Shown here one piece after another: positions 26,670 to 35,762 of a stretch of DNA of 64,000 nt; within the stretch, counting starts at the first letter, position 1, and each line of letters begins with the position of its first letter. The stretch is taken from contig JALFLK010000029.1 of NCBI GenBank assembly GCA_022774755.1, positions 1 to 64,000 on the forward strand. The letters are read 5' to 3'. Both the position numbers and the translations under genes were made by a program. The stretch is from a bacterium (GTDB lineage Bacteria; Bacillota; Clostridia; Oscillospirales; Acutalibacteraceae). Under the pieces are notes generated by a model that saw only the letters and a list, made by a program, of their open reading frames with translations, searched no databases and was not told where the DNA came from.

Positions 26670-26703
26670 TGCGTCAATCTCCTTTTATAAAACAATAATA
26701 CGA

Positions 26704-27984
26704 TTATTTATAGATGATATCTTCCCTTGCAGGTCCGTTAGAAACCATTGTTATGGGTACGCCGATTTCTTTCTCTGCAAATTCTATGTATTCTCTGCAT
26801 TCTTTCGGGAGCTTGGAATATTCCTTTATTCCTGTAATATCGGTTTTCCAGCCTTTTAAGGTTTTGAGTACAGGCTTGCATCTCTTAAGCTTAGTGGTTG
26901 ACGGGAAGTAATCTATCACCTGACCGTCAAGCTCATACGCAACGCAAACGGGAATTTCATCAAGATAACCCAAAGCGTCAAGGACCGTAAAAGCAACCTG
27001 TGTAGCACCCTGTACCTGACAGCCGTAGCGAGTAGCAACAAGGTCAAGCCAGCCCATTCTTCTGGGGCGTCCTGTTGTTGCGCCGTACTCTCCGCCGTCT
27101 CCGCCGAAATTCCTCAGCTTTTCAGCCTCTTCTCCGAAAATTTCGCTGACAAATTCGCCTGCTCCCACTGCGCTTGAGTAGGCCTTTACAACCGTTACAA
27201 TATCCTTAATTTCGTAGGGAGGAATTCCGCCTGCACCTACTGCGCCGTAGCCTGCGATTGTATTTGACGAAGTTACCATAGGATAAATACCGAAGTCTGT
27301 ATCTTTAAGTGCGCCTAACTGTCCCTCTAACAGGATATTTTTTCCCTCTTTTACCGCATTATGAATAAAAGTAAAGGAATCGCCTACATAGGGTGCAAGA
27401 ATCTCTTTGTATTCCATAAGCTTGTCAAAAACTTCCTGAGTTGTTATTTCAGGCTTATGATAAAGATTTTTGAGAGTTGCGTTTTTAATCTCCAGTGCGT
27501 GTTCGATTTTAGCCTTCAGGCTGTCCATATCGTCGAAAAGCTCGTTAATCTGGAATCCGATTTTGGAATATTTATCGGAATAGAACGGTGCGATACCGCT
27601 TTTTGTTGAGCCAAAAGAATTTTTGCCCAAACGCTCCTCCTCATAACAGTCAAAGTCAACGTGATAGGGCATTACAACCTGAGCTCTGTCGGAAATCAGA
27701 ATCTTAGGCTCGGGGACTCCGCCGTTCTTTAGTGTTTGCATTTCTTTTACGAAATTTTCTACGCTGAAGGCAACGCCGTTGCCGATAACATTAGTAATAT
27801 TGCTGTGAAAAACACCTGAGGGAAGCTGATGCAAAGCAAACTTACCATAGTTGTTTTTGATTGTATGACCTGCGTTTGCACCGCCCTGAAAACGGATTAC
27901 AACATCGCTGTCATTTGCAAGGACGTCGGTAATTTTCCCCTTACCTTCGTCACCCCAGTTTGCTCCTACTATGGCCTTTACCAT
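26704..27984 (-). CDS. purA: Adenylosuccinate synthetase
   Basis: VGANWGDEGKGKITDVLA, GGANAGHTI. Confidence 0.98.
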   Translation of the reverse strand: MVKAIVGANWGDEGKGKITDVLANDSDVVIRFQGGANAGHTIKNNYGKFALHQLPSGVFHSNITNVIGNGVAFSVENFVKEMQTLKNGGVPEPKILISDRAQVVMPYHVDFDCYEEERLGKNSFGSTKSGIAPFYSDKYSKIGFQINELFDDMDSLKAKIEHALEIKNATLKNLYHKPEITTQEVFDKLMEYKEILAPYVGDSFTFIHNAVKEGKNILLEGQLGALKDTDFGIYPMVTSSNTIAGYGAVGAGGIPPYEIKDIVTVVKAYSSAVGAGEFVSEIFGEEAEKLRNFGGDGGEYGATTGRPRRMGWLDLVATRYGCQVQGATQVAFTVLDALGYLDEIPVCVAYELDGQVIDYFPSTTKLKRCKPVLKTLKGWKTDITGIKEYSKLPKECREYIEFAEKEIGVPITMVSNGPAREDIIYK

Positions 27985-28074
27985 ATAAAAAACTCCTTTT
28001 GACCCTTGTTTTATACCGACGCTCTTTTGAACGCAAATTATCGGTATTAAAGGTTATTAAAAATTAAGCTTTGA

Positions 28075-29511
28075 TTAAACATTGATTTCCGGCTTTTCTG
28101 TTTCAAGATTTTCGTAAGGAGCTAAGGCATTCTTAACATCGTTGTTCAAGAAATCCTCTGTCTGCTCCTTTGCCCTGCCGGTATATTTTTCAGGCTGAAG
28201 AATCGACTCCAGCTCCTCGTATGTTACGCCGAAGGCTTCGTCGTTTGCAATACGCTGCAGCAAATCATTTTCTCCGCCTTGCTCCTTGACAACCTTAGAC
28301 GCTTCCATTGAATGAACACGGATTCTCTCGTGGAGAACCTGTCTGTCTGCTCCTCTTTTCTTTACGGCGTCCATCATAATATTTTCGGTAGCCATAAAGG
28401 GAAGCTCTTTTTTAAGTCTTTGCTCGATTACCTTTGGATAAACAACCAATCCGTCGGCAACATTTGCATAAAGATTAAGAATTGCGTCAACTGCCAAAAA
28501 TGCCTCGGGAACGCTCAGACGTTTATTTGCGCTGTCGTCCAGGGTTCTTTCAAACCACTGTGTTGCAGTTGTGAAATATGTATTAAGCACGTCCACCATT
28601 ACATAGCGTGACAATGAGCCGATTCGCTCACTGCGCATAGGATTACGCTTGTACGCCATAGCAGACGAGCCGATTTGATTCTTTTCAAAGGGTTCCTCAA
28701 CCTCTTTAAGATGCTGGAGAAGCCTGATGTCGTTAGAAAATTTTGAGGCGCTCTGGGCAATTCCTGCAAGAACGTTCACAAACTGAGCGTCAAGCTTTCT
28801 TGAATATGTCTGTCCCGAAACGGAGAAACAGCCCTTAAAGCCCATTTTTTCGGCTATTTTTTTATCAAGAGCCTTTACCTTTTCGTGGTCGCCGTCAAAA
28901 AGCTCCAAAAAGCTTGCCTGAGTGCCTGTGGTGCCCTTTGAGCCTAAAAGCTTTGCCTTTGAAAGCTGATACTCAACATCCTCCAAATCCATAAGCAAAT
29001 CCTGAATCCAAAGGGCTGCTCTCTTGCCTACTGTTGTAGGCTGAGCAGGCTGAAAATGAGTAAATGCCAATGTGGGCAGAGCCTTGTACTTATCGGCAAA
29101 TTCCGAGAGGTTTCTGATAACGGTAACAAGCTTGTTTCTGATAAGCTTTAACGCCTCTGTCATAATGATAATATCGGTATTATCGCCTACATAACAGGAG
29201 GTTGCTCCCAAATGAATGATTCCCTTAGCTTTCGGGCACTGAACGCCGTATGCATATACATGGCTCATAACATCGTGACGGACAAGCTTTTCTCTCTCGG
29301 AAGCAACATCATAGTTAATGTCATCCTTGTGAGCTTTCAGCTCGTCAATTTGCTCCTGAGTAACGGGAAGTCCCAGCTCCATCTCTGCCTCTGCAAGAGC
29401 AATCCACAGTCTTCTCCATGTGCGGAATTTCATATCGGGTGAGAACAAATACTTCATTTCTTTGTCGGCATATCTTGAGGACAAAGGTGATTCGTAAATA
29501 TCTTTAGCCAT
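28075..29511 (-). CDS. purB: Adenylosuccinate lyase
   Basis: GSSAMAYKRNPMRSERI; start at ATG 29511. Confidence 0.97.
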   Translation of the reverse strand: MAKDIYESPLSSRYADKEMKYLFSPDMKFRTWRRLWIALAEAEMELGLPVTQEQIDELKAHKDDINYDVASEREKLVRHDVMSHVYAYGVQCPKAKGIIHLGATSCYVGDNTDIIIMTEALKLIRNKLVTVIRNLSEFADKYKALPTLAFTHFQPAQPTTVGKRAALWIQDLLMDLEDVEYQLSKAKLLGSKGTTGTQASFLELFDGDHEKVKALDKKIAEKMGFKGCFSVSGQTYSRKLDAQFVNVLAGIAQSASKFSNDIRLLQHLKEVEEPFEKNQIGSSAMAYKRNPMRSERIGSLSRYVMVDVLNTYFTTATQWFERTLDDSANKRLSVPEAFLAVDAILNLYANVADGLVVYPKVIEQRLKKELPFMATENIMMDAVKKRGADRQVLHERIRVHSMEASKVVKEQGGENDLLQRIANDEAFGVTYEELESILQPEKYTGRAKEQTEDFLNNDVKNALAPYENLETEKPEINV

Positions 29512-30991
29512 TCTTCTTCTCCTTGATTGGGATTTTTTTATCAAAGTTCATTCCGCCGCGTTCCTTGCCCTTAAAGGTTTGCTTAGTAGTGGCGGCAGGA
29601 TATTTTCCGGTAAAGCATGCGTCGCAGAAGCCGTCAATCTTATTAAACACCATCTCGCCTAAGCAGTCGGCAGGGAGATAACCCAAAGAATCGGCACCGC
29701 TAAGCTGACGGATTTCTTCAACGGTATGGTTGCAGGCAATAAGCTCCCCTCGTGACGGAATGTCCGTACCGTAGTAGCAAGGCCACAAAAACGGCGGTGA
29801 GGAAATCCTCATATGAACCTCTTTTGCGCCTGCCTCACGGAGCATAGTTACGATTCTGTCAACCGTAGTACCACGAACGATACTGTCGTCAATCATAACA
29901 ACCCTTTTTCCTTTTACGGGATTGAGAAGGGGGTTGAGCTTGATTCTTACGCTTTTCATACGCTCTTTCTGGCTCGGCTTAATAAAGGTTCTTCCGATGT
30001 AATTATTCTTGACAATGCCCTTTTCATAAGGGATTCCCGATTCTTCGCTGTAACCTATGGCGGCGTCAATTCCCGATTCGGGAACGCCGATAACAAGGTC
30101 TGCTTCAACGGGGAATTTTCTGGCAAGAATTCTTCCTGCCTGCTTGCGTGCTTCATATACGCTGACGGAATCAATTACCGAATCCGTCCTTGCAAAGTAA
30201 ATATATTCAAAAATACAGGGGGATTTTTTAACATTACTTTGAGTCTTAATACTTTTTAAACCGCTTTCGTCAACAACGATAATCTCACCCGGTTCAACAT
30301 CTCTGACAAACTCTGCTCCGCAGGCGTCAAGGGCACAGCTTTCGCTGGCAAAGCAATATGTTCCGTTTATCCTGCCGATACAAAGAGGCTTAAAGCCGTG
30401 GGGGTCTCTTGCGGCGATAATCTTTCTGGGGCTCATTACCAAAAGGCTGTATGCTCCCTCTATCTTCTTCATTGCATTGGCAACCGCCTCTTCTACCGAG
30501 TGGCATTTAAGGCGTTCCCTGGCTATAACATAGCAGATAACCTCGCTGTCGATGGTTGTCTGGAATATTGCTCCTCGCTTTTCAAGATCCTTGCGGATTT
30601 CAACAGCGTTTGTCAGGTTGCCGTTATGTGCAACGGCGATAGTACCCTTTACATAACGCATAACAAGCGGCTGTGCATTTTCCAGCACAGAGCCGCCTGC
30701 TGTTGAATAGCGAACATGGGATACCGCCATTTGTCCCCTTAGTGAATCTAATATTTCATTGTTGAAAACCTCGGTAACAAGACCCATATCCTTGTGATAG
30801 TCTATTACACCGCAGTCATTTACGGCTATGCCGCAGCTCTCCTGCCCTCTGTGCTGGAGGGCAAGCAAGCCGTTATAGCAAGCGTAGGCAGGGTCAAGAG
30901 TGCCGTCGCTGTATATTCCGAAAACTCCGCACTCCTCATGGAGCTCTTCGCTTGGGAATTTATCAAAATTACTAACCAAAGGTTCCACCAT
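29504..30991 (-). CDS. purF: Amidophosphoribosyltransferase
   Basis: ECGVFGIYSDG, ALQHRGQESCGIA, VVMIDDSIVRGTT. Confidence 0.97.
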   Translation of the reverse strand: MVEPLVSNFDKFPSEELHEECGVFGIYSDGTLDPAYACYNGLLALQHRGQESCGIAVNDCGVIDYHKDMGLVTEVFNNEILDSLRGQMAVSHVRYSTAGGSVLENAQPLVMRYVKGTIAVAHNGNLTNAVEIRKDLEKRGAIFQTTIDSEVICYVIARERLKCHSVEEAVANAMKKIEGAYSLLVMSPRKIIAARDPHGFKPLCIGRINGTYCFASESCALDACGAEFVRDVEPGEIIVVDESGLKSIKTQSNVKKSPCIFEYIYFARTDSVIDSVSVYEARKQAGRILARKFPVEADLVIGVPESGIDAAIGYSEESGIPYEKGIVKNNYIGRTFIKPSQKERMKSVRIKLNPLLNPVKGKRVVMIDDSIVRGTTVDRIVTMLREAGAKEVHMRISSPPFLWPCYYGTDIPSRGELIACNHTVEEIRQLSGADSLGYLPADCLGEMVFNKIDGFCDACFTGKYPAATTKQTFKGKERGGMNFDKKIPIKEKKNG

Positions 30992-31038
30992 CCGATTTAA
31001 TACTACTTTTGAAAAATGTTTTGCTTATTCTTATGAAA

Positions 31039-31746
31039 TCAGCCCAAGCCGATTCTCCTCATCATCTCGGCATAAGCCTCTTCGACACCGCCCATATCAC
31101 GGCGGAAACGATCCTTGTCCAGCTTTTCCTGAGTATCCATATCCCAGAAACGGCAGGTATCGGGAGAAATTTCGTCGGCAAGGATAATATCTCCGTGGAA
31201 ACGGCCGAACTCAATCTTAAAGTCTATTAAATCAACATTACATTCCTTAAAGAAGTCAATCATTACGCTGTTGATTTTAAGCGCCATTTCGGAAATTTTT
31301 TCAATTTCTTCTTTTGTTGCAAGGTCAGCGGCAAGAATATGGTATTCGTTTACCATAGGGTCGCCCAAATCGTCGTCCTTGTAGCAGAACTCAAGAACAG
31401 GCACTTTCATTACCGTACCCTCGGGGAGTCCCAAACGCTTTGACAAACTGCCGGCGGCTTTGTTTCTTACAATAACCTCAAGAGGAACAATCTCTACTTT
31501 TTTCAGAACTGTCTCTCTGTCGTTAAGCTCTTCAACAAAATCGGTTTTAATTCCCTTTTCTTCGAGAAGCTTAAACATAAAGTTGCTCATTCTGTTATTT
31601 ACAACGCCTTTTCCCACAATAGTGCCCTTTTTTTCGCCGTTAAATGCGGTAGCGTCGTCCTTATAGGAAACGATGCAATAGTCGGGATTGTCGGTTGCAA
31701 ATACCTTTTTTGCTTTTCCTTCATAAAGTTGCTCTTTCTTTTCCAT
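31039..31746 (-). CDS. purC: SAICAR synthetase
   Basis: [12 protein letters not shown]...[29 protein letters not shown]. Confidence 0.97.
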   Translation of the reverse strand: MEKKEQLYEGKAKKVFATDNPDYCIVSYKDDATAFNGEKKGTIVGKGVVNNRMSNFMFKLLEEKGIKTDFVEELNDRETVLKKVEIVPLEVIVRNKAAGSLSKRLGLPEGTVMKVPVLEFCYKDDDLGDPMVNEYHILAADLATKEEIEKISEMALKINSVMIDFFKECNVDLIDFKIEFGRFHGDIILADEISPDTCRFWDMDTQEKLDKDRFRRDMGGVEEAYAEMMRRIGLG

Positions 31747-32035
31747 CAGAGATTCCTCCATACATTACATAGTAAGCCGAAAAACAAACAAAATATACAG
31801 CTTATTAAAGATACAGGTTAATTATAATACAAAAAGCATTTTTAAGCAACTATAATTGCAGGTAATTTTTAGTTTTTGATATATTGTGAAAAAATTAACA
31901 GTATGTATTTGTAAATATTATATCAATTTACCTTTAGTGATTATAATTTTAAAATAATTAAAATTTTTATTTAGAAATAATAAAAATTTTCCTTGATTTT
32001 TGTTCTTAGTTATTGTATAATACATTTTGTCACAC

Positions 32036-32122
32036 GCCGGTGTGATGGAATTGGCAGACGTAGTGGACTCAAAATCCACCGGTAGCGATACCGTGCCGGT
32101 TCGAGTCCGGCCACCGGCACCA
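32036..32122 (+). tRNA. tRNA-Leu (anticodon CAA)
   Basis: GCCGGTG...CACCGGC acceptor stem, GTGGA-CTCAAAA-TCCAC anticodon arm, GGTTCGAGTCC T arm, encoded CCA. Confidence 0.95.
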
Positions 32123-32126
32123 ATCG

Positions 32127-32169
32127 AGAGCCCCGACACGCAAGTGCGTTGTTGAGGCTCTTATTTTTT
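32127..32169 (+). terminator. Terminator downstream of tRNA-Leu
   Basis: GAGCCCCGAC...GTTGAGGCTC followed by T-rich tract. Confidence 0.65.
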
Positions 32170-32339
32170 TGAGCCTTTGGCTTTGAAACTGTAAATTTCT
32201 TATTTTATCCGGACGGATATAAAGCCCCACAAATGGCTCATCAAGGTCATTTACGAGGTTCTTTTTTGCGTTTTGGGTAGTAGTTGGGTAGGAACAAAGT
32301 ATTTTTTGCAAAAGTATTTATTGAAAAGTATTTAAAAAC

Positions 32340-33074
32340 ATGTCAGAATATTGTCAGCAAACATTCGGAGGATATACTGTGTCGGAATATTATAAAATTG
32401 AGGCAATCGGTCATATTGAAAACGACTTCACGGATAAGTTCGGTATTCCCAGACAAAGCGGAATTGTGGATTCAGTTCTGTCTAAAATAATTTTTGAGCC
32501 TGATTTCCGTGAAAAAGAGGCTTTCAGAAAAATTGAGCAGTTCTCCCACCTTTGGCTGATTTGGAGATTTTCGGAAAACGAGGGCTGCAGATGGAGTCCC
32601 ACTGTAAGACCTCCAAAATTAGGAGGTAACAAGCGTGTGGGAGTTTTCGCCTCCCGTTCTCCGTTCAGACCTAACGGACTGGGTATTTCCTGCGTTAAAT
32701 TTGAAAGAATTGAATTCACAAGGGAATACGGACCGGTTTTGTATGTAAAAGGTGCTGATTTAATGAATAAAACGCCGATAATTGACATTAAGCCGTATGT
32801 TCCATACTCAGACGCTGTTCTGAATGCATCGGGAGGATTTTCACTTAATAAATACGAAATTAATTTTGAGGTTGTTGATGCAGACGGATATTTAAAAACC
32901 GTCTCTGCCGAAAAGGCAAAATCCATAATCGAAATTTTAAAACAAGACCCCCGCCCCGGATACCAAAACGACGAAAATAGAATTTACAAAATGAAATTCG
33001 GCGGATATGAGATACATTTCAGCGTTATAAATGAGAAAATTAACATTGAAAATATTATAAGGACAGACCGATAA
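32340..33074 (+). CDS. TrmO/TsaA-like tRNA methyltransferase family protein
   Basis: IGHIENDF...FASRSPFRPNGLGISCVKFE; DIKPYVPYSD. Confidence 0.85.
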   Translation: MSEYCQQTFGGYTVSEYYKIEAIGHIENDFTDKFGIPRQSGIVDSVLSKIIFEPDFREKEAFRKIEQFSHLWLIWRFSENEGCRWSPTVRPPKLGGNKRVGVFASRSPFRPNGLGISCVKFERIEFTREYGPVLYVKGADLMNKTPIIDIKPYVPYSDAVLNASGGFSLNKYEINFEVVDADGYLKTVSAEKAKSIIEILKQDPRPGYQNDENRIYKMKFGGYEIHFSVINEKINIENIIRTDR

Positions 33075-33162
33075 TAAGCTGTAAATTTATATTTAATATT
33101 GTAATTTATGTTGTTTTTTGGTAGAATGGTGGAGAAAAATATTCAGACCAATTTGAAGGCAG

Positions 33163-34242
33163 ATGATTTGTATGAAAAATAAGAATGTCATTGATTTGGA
33201 AGCGCTGACGCCGGAACAGCTGGAAAGAATATGCAGTCTTGCGGAGGAGATTAAAAGGGCTCCCGAAAAATACCGTCACTCCTGCGACGGAAAAATTCTT
33301 GCTACATTGTTTTACGAGCCCAGCACAAGGACGCAGATGTCCTTTCAGACTGCAATGCTCAGGCTTGGCGGACGAACAATAGGCTTTGATGACCCTATGA
33401 ATTCCTCAGTTGCAAAGGGTGAAAACCTGAAGGACACCATTACAATCGTAAGCGGTTACGCAGACATTATCGCAATGCGCCACCCAAGCGAGGGCTCGGC
33501 TACAGCAGCAACGCTTTGCAGCAGTGTGCCGATTATTAACGGCGGTGACGGCGGACACCTGCACCCGACTCAGACGCTTACCGATGTAATCACTCTTAAT
33601 GCTGAAAAAGGACGACTCCACGACCTGACAATAGGTCTTTGCGGAGATTTGCTTAACGGCAGAACCGTACATTCGCTTATTAAAACAATGGCTAACTACA
33701 AAAACAATAAATTTGTTCTGATTTCTACAAAAGCGCTGTCAATACCCGGGTATGTGCGGAGCATATTGGAGCGTAAGCACTGTGAATACAAGGAGGTCTC
33801 AAGCCTTAAGGAGGCTATTGCAGAGCTTGATGTGCTGTATATGACAAGGATTCAGCAGGAGAGGTTTGCAAGCGAGCAGGAATATATGGATCAAAAGGGG
33901 ATTTTTGTTCTTGACTGCGAGAAGCTTGCCCTTGCAAAAAAGGATATGGTAATTCTTCATCCCCTGCCCAGAGTTGACGAGATTGATGTTAAGGTTGACA
34001 ACGACCCGAGAGCCTGTTACTTTAAGCAGGCGGTTTACGGAATGTACGGCAGAATGGCGCTGATTTATCTTTTGCTTAACGACAGAGACTTTGCCTTTGA
34101 CTGCTACAAGCCTCAGCTTTCGGACAGCAAGTGCAAAAATCCCAAGTGCATAGTGCAAAGCGAAAGCTATCTCCCCTACAACTGCAAATACGACTCCGAC
34201 GGCCATTTGGTATGCAACTACTGCGACCATATTATTGAATAA
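33163..34242 (+). CDS. pyrB: Aspartate carbamoyltransferase with C-terminal Cys4 tail
   Basis: FYEPSTRTQMSFQTAMLRLGG, HPTQTLTD, HPLPRVDEI; tail CKNPKC...CNYC. Confidence 0.93.
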   Translation: MICMKNKNVIDLEALTPEQLERICSLAEEIKRAPEKYRHSCDGKILATLFYEPSTRTQMSFQTAMLRLGGRTIGFDDPMNSSVAKGENLKDTITIVSGYADIIAMRHPSEGSATAATLCSSVPIINGGDGGHLHPTQTLTDVITLNAEKGRLHDLTIGLCGDLLNGRTVHSLIKTMANYKNNKFVLISTKALSIPGYVRSILERKHCEYKEVSSLKEAIAELDVLYMTRIQQERFASEQEYMDQKGIFVLDCEKLALAKKDMVILHPLPRVDEIDVKVDNDPRACYFKQAVYGMYGRMALIYLLLNDRDFAFDCYKPQLSDSKCKNPKCIVQSESYLPYNCKYDSDGHLVCNYCDHIIE

Positions 34243-34249
34243 TCTTTTT

Positions 34250-34360
34250 TGTGTTCATAGTTTTTTCAGTACATCTATTATATCTTTATATATTTTTCTG
34301 TATATCTCTTTGCGCCTGTATTTTGGTGCAAAGATTATGTGACACGGACATCTGCACTTT
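34250..34360 (-). pseudogene. IS200/IS605-type TnpA remnant
   Basis: Minus-strand translation HIIFAPKYRRKEIYRKIYKDIIDVLKKL*, resembling TnpA N-terminus. Confidence 0.65.
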
Positions 34361-34369
34361 AACACTAAC

Positions 34370-34424
34370 AAAAAGACTGCAATTTTAGTAAATGCACAAA
34401 TCTACTAAAATTGCAGTCTTTTTA
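34370..34424. terminator. Bidirectional terminator-like hairpin
   Basis: AAAAGACTGCAATTTTAGTA...TACTAAAATTGCAGTCTTTTT. Confidence 0.65.
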
Positions 34425-34619
34425 ATTATATAGTTGCTCTTTTTCCGGCTGATACGATATACCCATTTTTATATATAAGTTCATTAAGTGTCAGTAAAAA
34501 TCTTTAATGAATCTTTTTTACAACTATACATTACCACATTTTAAAGCAAAAAACAAGTCTTGTATTTTTTTATTTTTGGGTGTATTAAGTATTAAAGCTA
34601 TTAGAAAAGGAGAGTTTGT

Positions 34620-35501
34620 ATGGAACACATAACCGCTAAGGTAAGCTGCTTTGCAAGAGCCTACCATCTGAAAAACAACAAGACCTGCGTATTTTGCGAC
34701 GATGTCTCCGAAACACTTCTCGGTAATGACTACCGGGTAATTGCTGATAATCTAAAACAGGGAGCATCTTTTTTTCTTCCTGACTTTTCAGGCTCATCCG
34801 ACGACGCACTCCGTTTGATTACAGAAAGACAGCTAGCTCCGTCCGTATTAGCCAGAAGCGCATTTTGCGAAAATGCACTGGAAAATGAAATTAGTTTGGG
34901 CACAAAGCAATATGTCATCTTTGCATCAGGATTCGATACTTGGGGAATCCGAAACTCAAAACGGTCGATTAGTGTTTTTGAGCTTGACCTTCCTGCAATG
35001 ATAAAAGATAAAAACGCCCGAATTGCTTCTGCGAATTGTATAAGCTCCTCCGTATTTGTTCCGTGTAACCTTTCAGACACGGCATGGATTTATGCCCTTG
35101 AGCAAAGCGGTTTTGACAAAAAGAGCAAGGTCTTCGGCAGTCTGCTTGGTATAAGTTATTATCTTGATAGTGCCGAATTTTCGTCCTTACTTAAAAACAT
35201 CAGCAGGATTTTTACAGAAGGTTCGGCTTTATGCTTTGATTATCCGATGAAAAACGGCGGAAAAGAAACTCAAATAAACAGCAAACTTGCAAGCGGTGCC
35301 GGCGAGCCGATGAAGTCTGAATACACTTACGGAGAAATTGAAAAGCTCCTGTCTGATACGGGTTTTCTTATCTATGAGCATCTTGACTCAAAAGAAGCAA
35401 CAGACCGTTTCTTCACAAAATACAATGCCTCCAATCCTAAGCATCCTATGTATGCGCCCGAAGGCGTAGGATACTGCCTTGCGGTGAAAAAGAATTTTTA
35501 A
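34620..35501 (+). CDS. LCM-family SAM-dependent methyltransferase
   Basis: QYVIFASGFDTWGIR...VFELDLPAM; YYLDSAEFSSLL. Confidence 0.75.
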   Translation: MEHITAKVSCFARAYHLKNNKTCVFCDDVSETLLGNDYRVIADNLKQGASFFLPDFSGSSDDALRLITERQLAPSVLARSAFCENALENEISLGTKQYVIFASGFDTWGIRNSKRSISVFELDLPAMIKDKNARIASANCISSSVFVPCNLSDTAWIYALEQSGFDKKSKVFGSLLGISYYLDSAEFSSLLKNISRIFTEGSALCFDYPMKNGGKETQINSKLASGAGEPMKSEYTYGEIEKLLSDTGFLIYEHLDSKEATDRFFTKYNASNPKHPMYAPEGVGYCLAVKKNF

Positions 35502-35762
35502 ATTTATATTTGCAATGCGATCAGACCTGATGATAAATCTCATTTTCGGTTACTTCCGGCTTGCCCATACTTTTTGCCGAAGTGTTTTTTACTCCTGTAT
35601 ATCCGAGGTGCATTTTTACCTAAAGGTACAAATGCTTATCCCTCATCTTACGATGGGGGATTTTTTTATGTTATAGGAAATTGCTCGGCTGCGCTCGGGC
35701 ATAAAAGGATGTTTTCAGCAAAAGCTGTCTGCACGGATTGCGTGTCGAGGTACTCGACTTTT

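Noticed and set aside
31747-31860. Purine riboswitch upstream of purC
   Set aside because: No recognisable purine aptamer core in the short upstream interval.
32069-32311. Minus-strand ORF ending WCRWPDSNRHGIATGGF across tRNA-Leu
   Set aside because: Translation of the antisense of the tRNA gene; a common spurious ORF.
32170-32340. Possible integrative-element scar downstream of tRNA-Leu
   Set aside because: No integrase or repeated attachment sequence found nearby; evidence too weak.
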